The notes under the pieces were generated by a model, which made no database searches, had not been told where the DNA came from, and saw only the letters and a program-made list of their open reading frames with translations. Below are positions 1 through 12,300 of a stretch of 64,000 nucleotides of DNA, piece after piece. Every line of letters begins with the position of its first letter. Positions within the stretch are counted from its first letter, which is position 1. Both the position numbers and the translations under genes were made by a program. Source of the stretch: Crambe crambe (lineage: Eukaryota; Porifera; Demospongiae; Poecilosclerida; Crambeidae); assembly GCA_963924555.1 (NCBI GenBank), contig OZ004589.1, positions 372,001-436,000 on the forward strand, in the 5' to 3' direction.

Positions 1-2017
1 CATAGAGAAATAACATTGCAGGTATCTTTTTAGCCTATGCACAAACAGCTCTGGCATTGCTGAAATAGACCTGTATATGATACTCTATGTCTCTATGTAT
101 ATTCAGCTAATTTGCTGATGAAATCATAAACCATTTCGAAATAAGACATCTTCAATATGCAACTGAGCATGGATTACTGATTTTGATTATTCTTTCGACC
201 AATCATATCATGTGTAGCTTTGACATGCATGGACCAATGTAAAACATGATTCATGACATACCTTGAACCACTACTTCCACTTCCACACTGTCTTCCTCCT
301 GGTAATCAGCAATGTCACTTCTTGCCGTGCAACTGTAGTTCCCAGAATTGTTCAACCTTGCCTCATGTATCGTCAGCACGCTACTCACAAGGCGAGTATT
401 CTCGAATGTTTGCATGCTAATGTTGATGTTGGTTTCCTCGGTTTCATCCAATAGTGATCGGTTGTGGAACCACAGTATAGTGGGTATAGGATAGCCTGAG
501 GCCCGACAAGTCAACATGAATGTCTCTCCAGCAGAAACATTCATTTTCATAATGGGAGAGATCATGATAGTTGGAGCAACTATAATATAGTAATACGATT
601 ATCATCATCATAATATTATTATTTTCTTAATTGATAGGGATCTCCCCAGACAGAGAAGAGCGGCCTAATTAGTATGCTATTTTATCTAAAATGTCCATGG
701 CCCATAGTCCACTCTATACTCATTGTTAAGGGGGGCCCCTAGATTCAGTACCATTAATGACCGCAGTCTCGTTGTCACTCCCTGCTAAGTTGGTCACAGT
801 GCAAGTGTAGACGCTACCATCCGAAGCATTCACTACATCGACATTCAATTCTGATTGGTTGCCTATGACCACACCGTCCCTCACTCTGGTCCATGTGAAC
901 TGGTTCCCTGGACCTCCTTGGGCCAGACACACCAAATTCACTGTCTCTCCAACTCGACTGTTGGTAATGCTCGAGTTCACCATAACGCTTTCTTCAGGGG
1001 AAACTAAGAAGGAAATACTCTCATAGATAATGCAATATCATGCAGCAGTCACAGCTGCAGGGAGCATTTTTTATGTTGATTGAGGGACCATGCAAGTGTT
1101 CTAAGTTTTGTCATTACTGTACATATGTCTGCATGTACTGGGCATGATAGTATTGCATGCATTAGCTAAATGACCTGCTCATCCATCAGTGAGAAAGGGT
1201 CTATTCACAGTTGTTGTGACTAATTCCTAACAGTAAGTTTTCCTGCATGTGTTTACAGGTTACACGGAGTGTGTCAATGTCACATTTTCATTTTACAGTA
1301 TATCTACCGCATATCATAACCTGACGGGGAAAATCTGTTTCCAGTGAAAACATTGACATCTAAAGCTACAGCTAAGGGCTGACTCAGCTAAGTTACTTTG
1401 ATGCAAGACCATTTTAAATCACAGAGAATGGAGAGCCATGAATTAATAAAGTTTTATACTTATGATTCTCTCACTTGTTGCAGTGATGGTTTCTGACTGA
1501 ATCGTATTATCTTGTGAAGTGACGTTGCAGAAATAACCTCCTTCATCTCCAAACACGATGGGATCGAAGATAAGCATGCTCTTGTTCACTCCTACCACAC
1601 CATTTCTGATCTCCTGTCCGCCACTACGTCCCCACTGGTACTCAGGGGGAGGGAAGGCTTCAGCCTCACATATTAGGACGACCCTAGACCCATTAGGTCC
1701 CATCACCTCCTCAGGCTGAGAGGTGAAGTATGGAGAAATAAAGAGGAAAGTGCTGGAAGTGTCATTACCAGCTGCATTAGAGATGATACAACTGTATTCT
1801 CCTCCATCTGATGCATTTACGCGGAGCAGGTTCAAAAGAGAAATTGAATCATTCATGGTGATATTAACATCAGCATTGCTGTTACTGAGGAATTCTTCCT
1901 GAAATAGCCAGTGGAATCTATTTCCAGGTCCTCCCATGCCAGTACATATCAACTCAGCAGTCGAGCCAGAGGTGTACGTCTCATTTGAAGGGGAAATCAT
2001 ACTTTCAGGGGAAACTG

Positions 2018-2079
<62 letters not shown>

Positions 2080-4783
2080 AGTAGCATTTATGCAGAAAGC
2101 ATAACAATAAACAAACAAGCAAGTATTAATGTTCAGAGTAAACAAAATACCATCTTATCATAAACTATGAGGAAACTATGACATAATAGTTAAAGATTCG
2201 ATCATTACTCACTGACCAGAAATCGTGGAATAATTTGAAGTGCAATTTCCAGAATCCGTCAACACAATGCACACATACTGTCCCTCATCACCAAATCTAA
2301 TGGTTGAAAAGTTAAGGACACTTCCATTTCCAATTATGTTCTCGTTCACTGTTTGTTGTGGCATTTGGTTGTTGTTGTTGTCTGAAGATGATGAATCACC
2401 TGATCCACTGCCACTGCCTGAAAGGTCTATTTCACCTGATCCAGAAGTCCTTGTTCCTCCACTTGATTCACTGCCAGAAGCACTCATTCCTGATCCACTG
2501 CCAGAAGCACCTGTTCTTCCACCTGATCCACCACTAGAAGAACTGCTGCTACCAGAAATGCTGATGTCACCTGACCCACTGCCACTACCAGAAATGCTGA
2601 TATCACCTGATCCACTGTCGCTACCAGAAATGCTGCTGTTATCTGGTCCACTGGCATTATTAGGAACAGTCATATCTCCGCCACCAGAAGCCGACCCAGA
2701 AGTGCTCGTACCATCCCCTGATCCACTGCCACTACCAGAAATGCTGCTGTTATCTGGTCCACTGGTATTATTAGGAACAGTCATATCTCCACCTCCGCCA
2801 CCAGAAGCCGACCCAGAAGTGCTCGTACCATCCCCCGATCCACTGCCACTACCAGAAATGCTGATGTCACCTGATCCACTGCCGCTACCAGAAATGCTGC
2901 TGTTATCTGGTCCACTGGCATTATTAGGAACAGTCATATCTCCACCTCCGCCACCAGAAGCCAACCCAGAAGTGCTCGTACCATCCCCCGATCCACTGCC
3001 ACTACCAGAAATGCTGATGTCACCTGATCCACTGCCGCTACCAGAAATGCTGCTGTTATCTGGTCCACTGGCATTATTAGGAACAGTCATATCTCCACCT
3101 CCGCCACCAGAAGCCGACCCAGAAGTGCTCGTACCATCCCCTGATCCACTGCCACTACCAGAAATGCTGATGTCACCTGATCCACTGCTGCTACCAGAAA
3201 TGCTGCTGTTATCTGGTCCACTGGTATTATTAGGAACAGTCATATCTCCACCTCCGCCACCAGAAGCCAACCCAGAAGTGCTCGTACCATCCCCTGATCC
3301 ACTGCCACTACCAGAAATGCTGCTGTTATCTGGTCCACTGGCATTATTAGGAACAGTCACATCTTCACCTCCATTACCAGAACCAGAAGCTGACCCAGAA
3401 GTACTCGTACCATCCCCTGATCCACTGCCACTACCAGAAATGCTGACGTCACCTGATCCACTGCGACTACCAGAAATGCTGACATCATCTGATCCACTGG
3501 CATTATTAGGAACAGTCATATCTCCACCTCCGGTACCAGAACCAACACCTGATCCAGAAACTGACCCAGAAGTGGCCCCTGATCCACTGCCACTACCAGA
3601 AAAGCTTGCGTTACCTGGTCCACTGGCATTATTCATATCTCCACCTCCGACACCAGAACCACTGATTCCATCACCAGCACTCATACCTGACCCAGAAGTG
3701 CTTGTATCATCCCCTGATTCACTGCCACTACCAGAAATGCTGGCGTTACCTGATCCACTACCAAGAATAGAACATTGAGTAGCACCATTGAACATCTCCA
3801 AAGCATCTTGAGAGAGACGAATCCACAACACACCTTCAGTCAACACAGAAGGTGGTATCATACACTCTAACAAAGCACTGTCCCCGACCTGCACTTCGAG
3901 ACGAGGTGGAGACACCACTGGCACTATAAACGAGCAGAGAAGAATGAAAATGAACACACTTTGACAATGTTTAGATTACAAGCCAATCTCTTCACTGCTG
4001 CATGGGTATTTTACTAAGCATGATTATCAGAAGAGACTTATAATAACTTCTCTTAATTAAAACTTTTATGATCAATAAACAATAATCCTATGCATGGTGC
4101 AGGAAGTATTAAAGTTACACTATCTATATAACTCACTGTGGTGACATATTTAGCTATGGCACTAATCATATGGCTAGACTTTTAGGGTAAGTGGTAAGAG
4201 TGTTTCCTTTGCTGGGATCATAATGAGTAAGTGTTGATCGTGTGTTGAGTATGGAGGGAGAAATAGCTAGATCTAACTAGCCTTGGGCCACAAGATTGAA
4301 GAGCTGGGCAAATGAGTTTTGATTCATACACATTATAGTGCATTGTAGCTACAACTTAATACTGCATTAATACTTTGCCACTCTTGGAGGTTTACTAGCA
4401 ATATGCTAGCATACATGTAGCAATATGCTAGCATGCATGTAGTAGCTACAAGCTACCTGTACATTAATATGTAACTACATTTCGGAAGGTGGGATGTGGT
4501 CAGTCTGAAGTCACTTCAATTCATAGGTTTTGGCAATTATAAATCATACCTAGTCTAATAGCCAATAAATTCATAATTCAAAGTGCATGCTATGAGTATA
4601 ACTGCTAACTAGCTAGTTGCTATAGCTGTAGCTAACATGGCTACAGTGAATACTTTAGCTAGTGCTACAATAATCACAGCACATTTTTTTAATGGCTAGC
4701 TAGAGCCTTGCTAACTCACCAAAATTTCTACTGTATCCACTGCTAATGCAGCAAATGAGAAACAGGAGCACTGGTGGACCCAT
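1..4783 (-). CDS. Ig-superfamily protein, 5' part only (gene A)
   Basis: Partial gene; the 3' end lies beyond base 1. Exons in transcript order are 4720-4783, 2217-3923, 1475-2014, 752-1003 and 262-579. All junctions are phase 1 and about 960 residues are visible. Exon 1 is a signal peptide starting MGPPVLLFLICC. Exon 2 begins an Ig domain (Cys in GDSALLEC), is interrupted by a long Ser/Gly-rich repeat, and ends with the Ig signature FGDEGQYVC. Exon 3 carries two Ig domains (DGGEYSC and FGDEGGYFC); exons 4 and 5 carry one each. Exon 3 closely resembles the two-Ig exon 20313-20828 of the receptor phosphatase (shared FTSQPE and FGDEGGYFC), so this is probably its tandem paralogue. Whether it also ends in FN3 and PTP domains cannot be seen. 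A role in adhesion or recognition is inferred from domains only. Confidence 0.8.
2017..2075. repeat. (AG)n microsatellite at an intron end
   Basis: A run of AG dinucleotides with one interruption. On the minus strand it forms the polypyrimidine tract directly in front of the acceptor of the exon that begins at 2014, so repeat length could affect splicing. Confidence 0.95.
2395..3780 (-). repeat. Coding Ser/Gly tandem repeat inside an Ig domain
   Basis: Roughly residues 70-530 of gene A are made of SGSGSGSG runs alternating with a motif of the type DMTVPNNASGPDNSS. The latter occurs seven times at spacings of roughly 105-156 bp. The frame is preserved throughout, and many Asn-x-Ser/Thr sites suggest heavy glycosylation. 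Because the repeat is GC-rich and periodic, the opposite strand is also open; that is a by-product of composition. Confidence 0.85.
3924..4719 (-). other. Intron 1 of gene A
   Basis: An intron of 796 bp bounded by GT-AG on the minus strand. It holds a short local duplication near 4396-4440 (two copies of an AATATGCTAGCAT core) and AGCT-rich sequence. No gene is seen. Confidence 0.7.
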
Positions 4784-4981
4784 ACCACCTCACTCTATAG
4801 CTCTGCGCAAGCAATCCGGGACGGGACCGGCTAGATTGAGAACATCTGCAATAAATTCCAGTGGTTTTACCCAAACACCCCACCCACGCTATGGAATGAT
4901 AATTATTAGATGGAAATATTTCTAAATAGAGCACACTGTCTTTTAGAGCATAGTGAGGCTGCTTGTGAAGCCTGGAAGACA
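4784..4981. promoter_or_regulatory. Shared upstream region of gene A and KICS2
   Basis: Only 198 bp separate the two outward-facing start codons, so both promoters must lie within this gap or overlap the first exons. No TATA box or other clear motif is seen. If KICS2 instead starts at the in-frame ATG at 4910, the gap shrinks to 126 bp. Confidence 0.5.
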
Positions 4982-7900
4982 ATGGCAAGTGCATTAGGAC
5001 CCATGACGAGTCCTTCGTCAAAATACACAGCCTACACTAACAGAGGTAAACTGCACTTGACAACGGAAAGGGCAGGTTCCAGATATAGCTAGGTAGCTTT
5101 GTTATTAATGTTACAATCCTACATCCTATAATAGCTAACTAGCTAGCTAGCAGAAAACTGGTTGCTAGCCAGCTGTACATGTTAGTGGGCCATTATTGAG
5201 GCTGACTAAGGTATCTAACTGCTTACTAGAGTGTTTATACTATCAATTCCTCAGGTAGCACTCACAGCAAAGTGTCGAGTGGGTTTGTGAACATAGGCAC
5301 ACCAGAAGAAGTCCTGCTGGAAAACTACTTCCTCACATTATCAAGATTCAGGTTTGAGGATGCCAGAGATGACTGTGTAGGTTTGTGTACTATAGATTGA
5401 CCATCATGGCATGCATCAATGAGTAATCGAGGTCACTTTGACCACCAGTTTGACTCACTTCCTTTCATTCACAGTGGAACCTCTTAGTGGAGAGGTTGTC
5501 CTGTTTCGGAGGTTTTGTATAAAGTGTATATGCAAAAGCTCTTAGATCATCCTTTGTTGAGAGGTTTGTCCTCTTTCGGAATGTGGAGCACTGTAGCCCT
5601 ACTGAGCATGGATCAACTGTAGATATGATTCAATGTATATTGTTATGATTATGAATATGAAACCAGTGACTTGCTTAAGTAATCGTTTATGCCTTTAAAA
5701 CGAGCTTAAATCATCAATGAGCAACTATCCATTCAAGTATCATTGGAATGTCAGGAACTTAGTGCTTCATTCCTGTGTTTACCTCTTTCCGTCACTTCTT
5801 TTCATCTCTTAGGCCTACATTATTATTTTTTGTTTGAAAGTACTTTGCTTCCATGGTATTTAAGTATTTTTAATGTTTAGGAGCATGAACGTGACAGCAA
5901 GCTCTCTGGCTCTAACAACTGGACTGACTTCATGAACTTACTCAGTCGATTGGCGAATGCTGAGAGCAGCTATTTCTCCCTCAGCTTTGTGGAGAAAGCT
6001 TCTCTAGTACGACGAGGAAGAAAAGAGGTAAAGGTCCTTAGGGAAATTGTTCCAATGTGTAGATTTCCCAGGGATACTACTTTAAAGTCTCATTGTTTGT
6101 TATAGGAGAGGGAATTACAACAACTCTTGTCTTGTATGCAAAAATAATCCCTTCAAAAATCCGTGCTATCTGTCTTGTTTACAAAAATAATCCCTTCAAA
6201 AATTTGTGCTATTAATTGTAATGAAAGTTTTTGCTGTAATAAGAATTGATATCAACACAATTACTTTGGGGAAATTGCCCCAGAAACAATATCAGTAGTA
6301 TAGTGTGCACTACTTAACAGGCTCTTAAGAACACCTATGACAATCTTCTTCTGGAATTGAGGAAAGTGAGAGAAGTGTATGCTCATGGTGAAGGAGGGAC
6401 TGATTTCTCGTGGGAGAGGAAGCTGGCTGAACTCTTGGTACACATCATTGAATTTGTTAGTGCAAGGAGAGAGATGATAGACTTGTATCTGCACTCAATT
6501 TAAATTTTGGAGAAGTCCAAGGGTAAAGGTCAGGTACTCCCAAATCTTTCATCGTATAGTAAAAAGATTTCAATTCTAGTGTACACTAAGACATCCCACT
6601 GGTATGTGATGGGTATACCTGATGAGATAATGGGATGTACATAATGAGATAAGTGTTCATAGGAGTACCTTAATATTATCACATGTATTGTATTTATATA
6701 GGGTTATATGTAGTAGTGAGCCTAATGTCCCTTAACTATTAGTAACACAGCTACTTAAGGTTTGATCATAGCGATGGGTGCCACCTGGACTACGAGGGTC
6801 TAGAAGCCTACGTGAAGAAGACAAATGACAGATTCAAGGATATTTTCCAGCACAAGTACCTCAAGCCTGTCAAGACTATGTTTCAGTGAGTTCTCACATA
6901 CTGTTAGCGTAGGAAAGGATGCTGTCATCTTTGCATCATTCTTGATGCTTATGTTTATTCCATAGTAGTTTTAGAGAATGTGTACATATGCTATGTGGTG
7001 CTTTCATATCGATAACTGCCTCAATCCCAACCAAGGCTGGTAGCCATAGTTATCTTTCATCTAGTATTATCAATGAATCCATGCACTCGTGCAGGAGAAA
7101 CACACACACATACATATATATACACACATACACACATATATATACACACACACGCACACATAAACACCTTATAAGAGTAATAGCAGTTCAGAGAAAGTGT
7201 GGATAACTGAATTAGGCACATAACCACACCTAAGAATCAGCCAACATGGTAGCTTGCACACTAAAAGTTAACAGATACAATTGTGTGACATCACATAGAA
7301 GTCACAAAACAGGAGGCAACCTTCATGAGAACTATAACAGTCAAGTTCAGGTCAACGACACAGTCTGGACTCCTATGGGAGTGGTCCCACCTTTAATCAT
7401 GCCATTACAACGGTCCTAAAGGGTTATTGGATGAGGCTCCTATTAGGTGACCTTTGCCTGTGATAAAGCAATAGACAAAAGTCTTATGATTTTCTCTCTT
7501 ATGATCCTAAAGGGTTATTAGATGAGGCTCCTATTAGGTGACCTTTGCCTGTGATAAAGCAATAGACAAAAGTCTTATGATTTTCTCTCTTATGATCCTA
7601 ACACACACAATACATGTTGACTTATCGTGGAAGAATAATTTTCTGGACTTACGTTGTGATTGTGTCCATGCAGGAAAGAGCTGGGTGTGTTGACTGATAT
7701 TTTACAAGCTCAGCACCACATTTCGGAGTGGCAGTTCCTGCCTGCCATTATTGCTATACAGGCTTGTGAAAACAAACTAACCTCTTGGCATGGGATGATA
7801 CCACTGGGTGTATCGGTTAGTCATGTGACTATCACATGATATATGGTTTTTATATTTCTTTTATGTATACGTAATGCAGGACAATGTTGAGAAAAAACAG

Positions 7901-9163
7901 GTCCAGAAGTCAATCCGGTCTCGTCCCCACCCACCTCCCTCACCTGGGACCATTCCTTATCTCTACAAGTGGTGGTGCAAGTTCCACTCATCTCTGCTGG
8001 CCAAGGTACATACATAAGAAAGCTACTTCCTACTAATTTTTAAGGGGCTAACAAATGTGAGAACCCTTCATTTACGTACAATACTTCTTCTATTTCTTCT
8101 TTCTCTTCTTTCTTCTTCTTTTTTTCTTCTTCTTCTTCTTCTCCTCCTCCTCCTCCTCCTCCTGGTTCAGTTTTCTCTCTATTTTTATGGAGTGTTGACT
8201 GAGCATGCTTCAGTGTATGACATGAGACACTTATCAGCAAAGCTGGATGTGGACTATGTTGCAAGGTTCTTACACTTACTCATCAGTTCAAGAAATGACT
8301 GAGTATACAAGCTTTTATCCATCCATCTTTTGTAGTTTCTGGATGCTGATAAGAAGCACATCTGCTTCTTGTGTTTGCCTGGTATTTGACTCCAATGGTC
8401 TCCCGGACTTCAAAGGCAACCCAAAATACCACTTCCCTGACTCCCCTGCACCCACTCTTACGGGAATCAACTCTTATCCCATCATGATCGAAGTCCCACA
8501 TGTGAGGAAGCTAATTAAGATCATAGGATAGGATTATCCCGATTGTAGGGAAGAGTTGATGTGACTTTTGAGCTTTATACTGTTTTTTTATAGGAATTTG
8601 ATTTTCACCATCATCGAGCTAACATAGTGTCCATGATCATGGGAAAAGCTCACCAACTGAACACAAGCTCTCAACATGTCTCACAGCATGATGAGGTAGA
8701 GTATGGCTAGCTAGCTTGAGCTAAGACTCTGACTGTGTTTACCCTTTACCAAAGCTTAGCTCAGAACCCTTTACCAAACAAAATCGTGCATGCATGTATG
8801 CAGTGGGGAGCTTGATTTCACCCTTTACCAACTTAGCTCAGAACTCTTTATAAACAAAATTGTGCAGTGGAAGCTTAATTTCTCATTCTTTCTGTATAAG
8901 TTTCAACTCTGCTAGGCTCTTAGATATTCTTCTTTTTTTTTTTGAAAGTTCTGTTACCTGGTTTCTTATGTTTGGCTGTACAGAAGCTTCACTGTACCTA
9001 CTACATGACACAAGTGGAACGGAGAGCCACGTTGGTGGTGTTGGTAATATCATCCACCTCTCGTGGGGCTAGGGACAGAGATAGTAAAATCACAAATTGG
9101 ATGTCTGACATTGCCTCTCAACTGAGGAACATCCACATAGCCAGTCTCCTTAGACCACCATAA
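4982..9163 (+). CDS. KICS2: KICSTOR complex subunit KICS2 (C12orf66 family)
   Basis: Exons: 4982-5045, 5255-5376, 5881-6027, 6321-6484, 6760-6885, 7674-7815, 7880-8005, 8171-8265, 8336-8501, 8594-8695 and 8984-9163. They give 477 aa (human 445). KICS2 is a subunit of KICSTOR, which tethers GATOR1 to the lysosome so that mTORC1 responds to amino-acid shortage. Family blocks seen in order: EEVLLENYFLTLSRF near the N-terminus, the SEWQFLP segment, LLAKFSLYFYGVL, the CLVFDSNG strand, and the C-terminal YYMTQVERRATLVVLV block leading to a final ASLLRPP. All junctions keep frame. The start is the first Met of a short, poorly conserved N-terminus; an in-frame ATG at 4910 would add 24 residues. Introns carry a 91-bp direct repeat and a MITE-like segment. 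Identification is by recalled family sequence. Confidence 0.9.
5471..5597. mobile_element. MITE-like fragment
   Basis: Starts with ACAGTGGAACCTCTTAG, contains two copies of a GAGAGGTT-TGTCCT core, and ends near GGAGCACTGTAG, an imperfect inverted match to its start. A related element with a better inverted terminal repeat lies in a PRMT3 intron. It is non-coding. The class is inferred from ends only. Confidence 0.4.
7101..7165. repeat. CA/TA-rich microsatellite
   Basis: Alternating ACAC and ATAT runs in an intron of KICS2. Confidence 0.9.
7415..7596. repeat. 91-bp tandem direct duplication
   Basis: Two adjacent copies, 7415-7505 and 7506-7596, differ by a single visible base (TTGGATG versus TTAGATG). 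They lie in the KICS2 intron between exons 5 and 6. Near identity implies a recent event. Confidence 0.95.
8085..8165. repeat. TTC/TCC polypyrimidine tract
   Basis: A long pyrimidine run on the plus strand that ends at the acceptor of the KICS2 exon starting at 8171. It acts as an unusually long polypyrimidine tract. Confidence 0.9.
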
Positions 9164-9361
9164 TTTCCACAACTAGATCTATATAGCTATAGGTATTATT
9201 TTTAAGCAGATGAGTCTAATACAATGTCATATTATTCAATACTTTTGTTAGATGGCAAAACTATAAGTAAATTTATACAGTATTCAAAGGAATAATACTA
9301 TATAACTACATAAAATTCATGTAAATGGACTAAAAAATTGACTACTACTGTAAAATTGCTG
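9164..9361. other. Convergent 3' intergenic gap
   Basis: 198 bp between the stop codons of KICS2 (plus) and the receptor phosphatase (minus). AT-rich; the two 3' UTRs must be very short or overlap. Confidence 0.7.
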
Positions 9362-12300
9362 TTATTTGAAATTGTCGTAGAGTTCAAATGACTCCAAGTA
9401 CTCTAGCACGCTCTTGTAGCAGAATTCATACTGGTCCTGTGTATGAACAAGAAGGTTATAGATGAGTGTTCTATTTGCTACATAGACTATTGATGCCAGA
9501 TCTAATTAAATTTGGCTTGCAATAGCTGCTCTGTACTGTGTGTATATATTTATTATTATGGTATTGAAAATTAATCAGTTATTTCCTTGAGAGTATGATG
9601 GTTGCCAAACCAGGAAAGCAGTTACTAATCAGATGTGGATTATCCCAAAAAAGGTAACAATATCCTCTTTAAATTAAAAAGCTAGCCAGGAGTCTGAGTG
9701 TTAAGACTTACCACTGTCTGGACCATTCCTGGTCTCTGTAATCTCAGAGCTCTCACACTGTGGAACACATCCACCACACCCTCAGTCTTCAGTCGCTCCA
9801 GCAGAATACTCACTGCAATGAAGGTCCCAGTGCGACCGGTACCTCCACTGTGGAAAATTATCAACAATATTTAAGATGGCTACTTTACCAATAACAAAAT
9901 TGAGATGAATATGCTCCAGCACTTGTCACAACATGGCTATACCTGCAATGGACTGCTATGGGTTTGTTTCCAGAGCTCATCTGCCACTTCTGGACCTGAC
10001 CAATCAGATCTATCAGCCCTGAGGAGGAGTCTGGAACACCTTCCTCTGGCCACGTAGAACTCTGGAATTGCTTCACAGGCAGTGAAGATTCATCCTGAGT
10101 AATGATAAAATACAGTTGCTCTGTGAAAACTGGTTGTCAAAGTACAATACCTTCGTGTCCACTATCTTGAATTCTCTTAGAATATAGTCTGGATATTCAC
10201 TTGAACCATGCAGAATCACTTGGAACTGGCCAAAGGCTTCTGCTCCAGTTGTTGGCCAGTACTTGTGACACTTAGTCCTTCCTCCTTCCTTGTCCTTGGT
10301 CAGCATGACAATGGTGGCACATTTCTGTTCCCACACCATCCTCCAGAAGTCTTCAGAGGTGTCAGGGAGGGGCCCTTGAGTGGCTATGTAGGCACGGCGA
10401 TTCAAATAACCCTGCATTCAAAAGATAGAGATAAGAAGGAGGGTCATCTTAAGTTTGTGGTATCTTATTTTTGGTTACCAGGTGCTATGGCGCTACATGC
10501 ATAGTAACAGTGTCTATAGTACATTGGAAATCTTTGAATTTCAACTTACATCAATGAAACTAGCGTTGATATAGTCGGAGCCTTCCACACCAGGTATAAA
10601 ATTCAGTCGGATTCTGCTTGTATCATCTGAAGTGAGGGGAAAAGGATATACCATTATTATTACAAGTAGGGAGAGTATCACATGATATTCATGTGACGTT
10701 CTAATTTACATGGTATCATGTCAATGTTGGCATATCTGTTCTTGGCCTTGTTGATGTTCAGAGTTCCAAATGTCTTTGTTGGTCGGCGATGGATTGTGGA
10801 GTCGAGTTTGTCGTACTCAATCTCCAAGCGAGTGAGTCCGATCTCATTGTCCAGGACTCCGAGAGTGCGGTACTGGTTGAGCACCTCTCTGGCAGGAACT
10901 TCTGTCACTCCACATTCAATGGCCTCCAAAAGGGCATCATGAAGAAAGATGTACTGGTGCTGAAGAAAACAAAAAATGAATGAAGGAGTGTTGAGTTTAT
11001 AGTGTAGCGCTAGGTGTATGGGCTAGGGCTACAAGGGCTAGGGGTATGACACTTTACATCTCATTTAGTACTAAAGTCTATTTGCATTCACTTCACCACC
11101 TAGATCATTCCATATATAACTGCTATAACTTTCTCAATTCAATGCCTCAACAAAGAGCTGATTATCCACTCTCTCTGCTGTTAAGAATTGAGAAAGTTAC
11201 AGCAGGTGCCAGGTGAATGCAAATAGACTTTAGCTATAGGCTTCCAAAACTGAGATAATGAAAAGTACCTCAGTCTGAACCATACAGCATCTGTTGTAAC
11301 GCATGCTTTGGACAAAATTGAAGATATCCACATTATTTTCCTCCTTGATTCTTTGGAGTTGTGTGAAGAGAGTAATGAATGTTCCAGTGCGTCCCACGCC
11401 AGCACTGCAGTGGACAATTATAGGACTGGCACTGTCATAATTGGCTGCCGTCACACGACGCACAAAGAGGAGAAGAGAGGTGGGATAATCAGGTACCCCG
11501 TGGTCCGGCCAGACTGTGAAATGATACTGAGTGACGATCTTCTCTGTTTTGTGGCCTTCGTGTTGGACAGAGAAGGTTCTGATGGTGTAGTCGGCAAGGA
11601 TGACTTCTTCTTGCAGATGGACTCTCACACTTCCATAGAGTCCACTCTTATCCTTAGGCCAGTACTGATGACACTTCAGCTACAAGAAATGACATCTCAG
11701 CAGTGATGAATGATAATACAGTATAAAATCTCGTTCTTACTCTGCCTCTCTCCTCGAGGTTTGTAAGCATGACGATGATCACGCTGTTCTGTTCCCATAC
11801 CATCCGCCAGAAGTCAGGGACCGAATCCGGTACGGGACCCTGAGTAGCAATAAACTGTTTTCTGCGGTTGTAGCCCTGCAGGAAACATTGTATGAACAAG
11901 TATGGATAATGATACACCCTGGATAATGACTCTTAACTTACATCAATATAGTTAGCATTGATATAATCTGACCCTGGTCGACCTGGAATTTCCGTTAGAA
12001 GTACACGAGAATGGTCATCTGCAGTGCATGGAGTAAAAGCATGACAATCACTGACGTTATAATCACGTGCATTTCATGACTCACAAGCTGGGATGTTGGC
12101 GTATCTGTTTTTGGCAGTGTTATAGTGACTGTGGGTAGCCTCTGATGTCTTATTACCATCAACAGGTTCCACATTCTGTCAGCAATAAAGATATGCATAC
12201 AGCTGATTCCCCCACATGTTTAAGAAAATTATGACTTTATTTAGGGGGATTCTGATATATCAGCACTCACACTGTACTCCTCGGAGAAGAGGTAATCATC

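Noticed and set aside
2240..3778. A 512-codon open frame on the plus strand rich in Pro-Leu-Pro
   Set aside because: It is the antisense of the Ser/Gly repeat of gene A. The periodic GC-rich repeat leaves both strands open. The minus-strand frame has Ig signatures and splice sites; the plus frame has neither.
5255..5380. Using the later donor after TGTGTAG for KICS2 exon 2
   Set aside because: It would bring a TGA into frame in the next exon. The donor GTAGGT after TGT (exon end 5376) keeps the conserved block open.
8040..8302. Poly-Leu or poly-Glu/Lys proteins on either strand
   Set aside because: Produced by the TTC/TCC polypyrimidine tract in a KICS2 intron.
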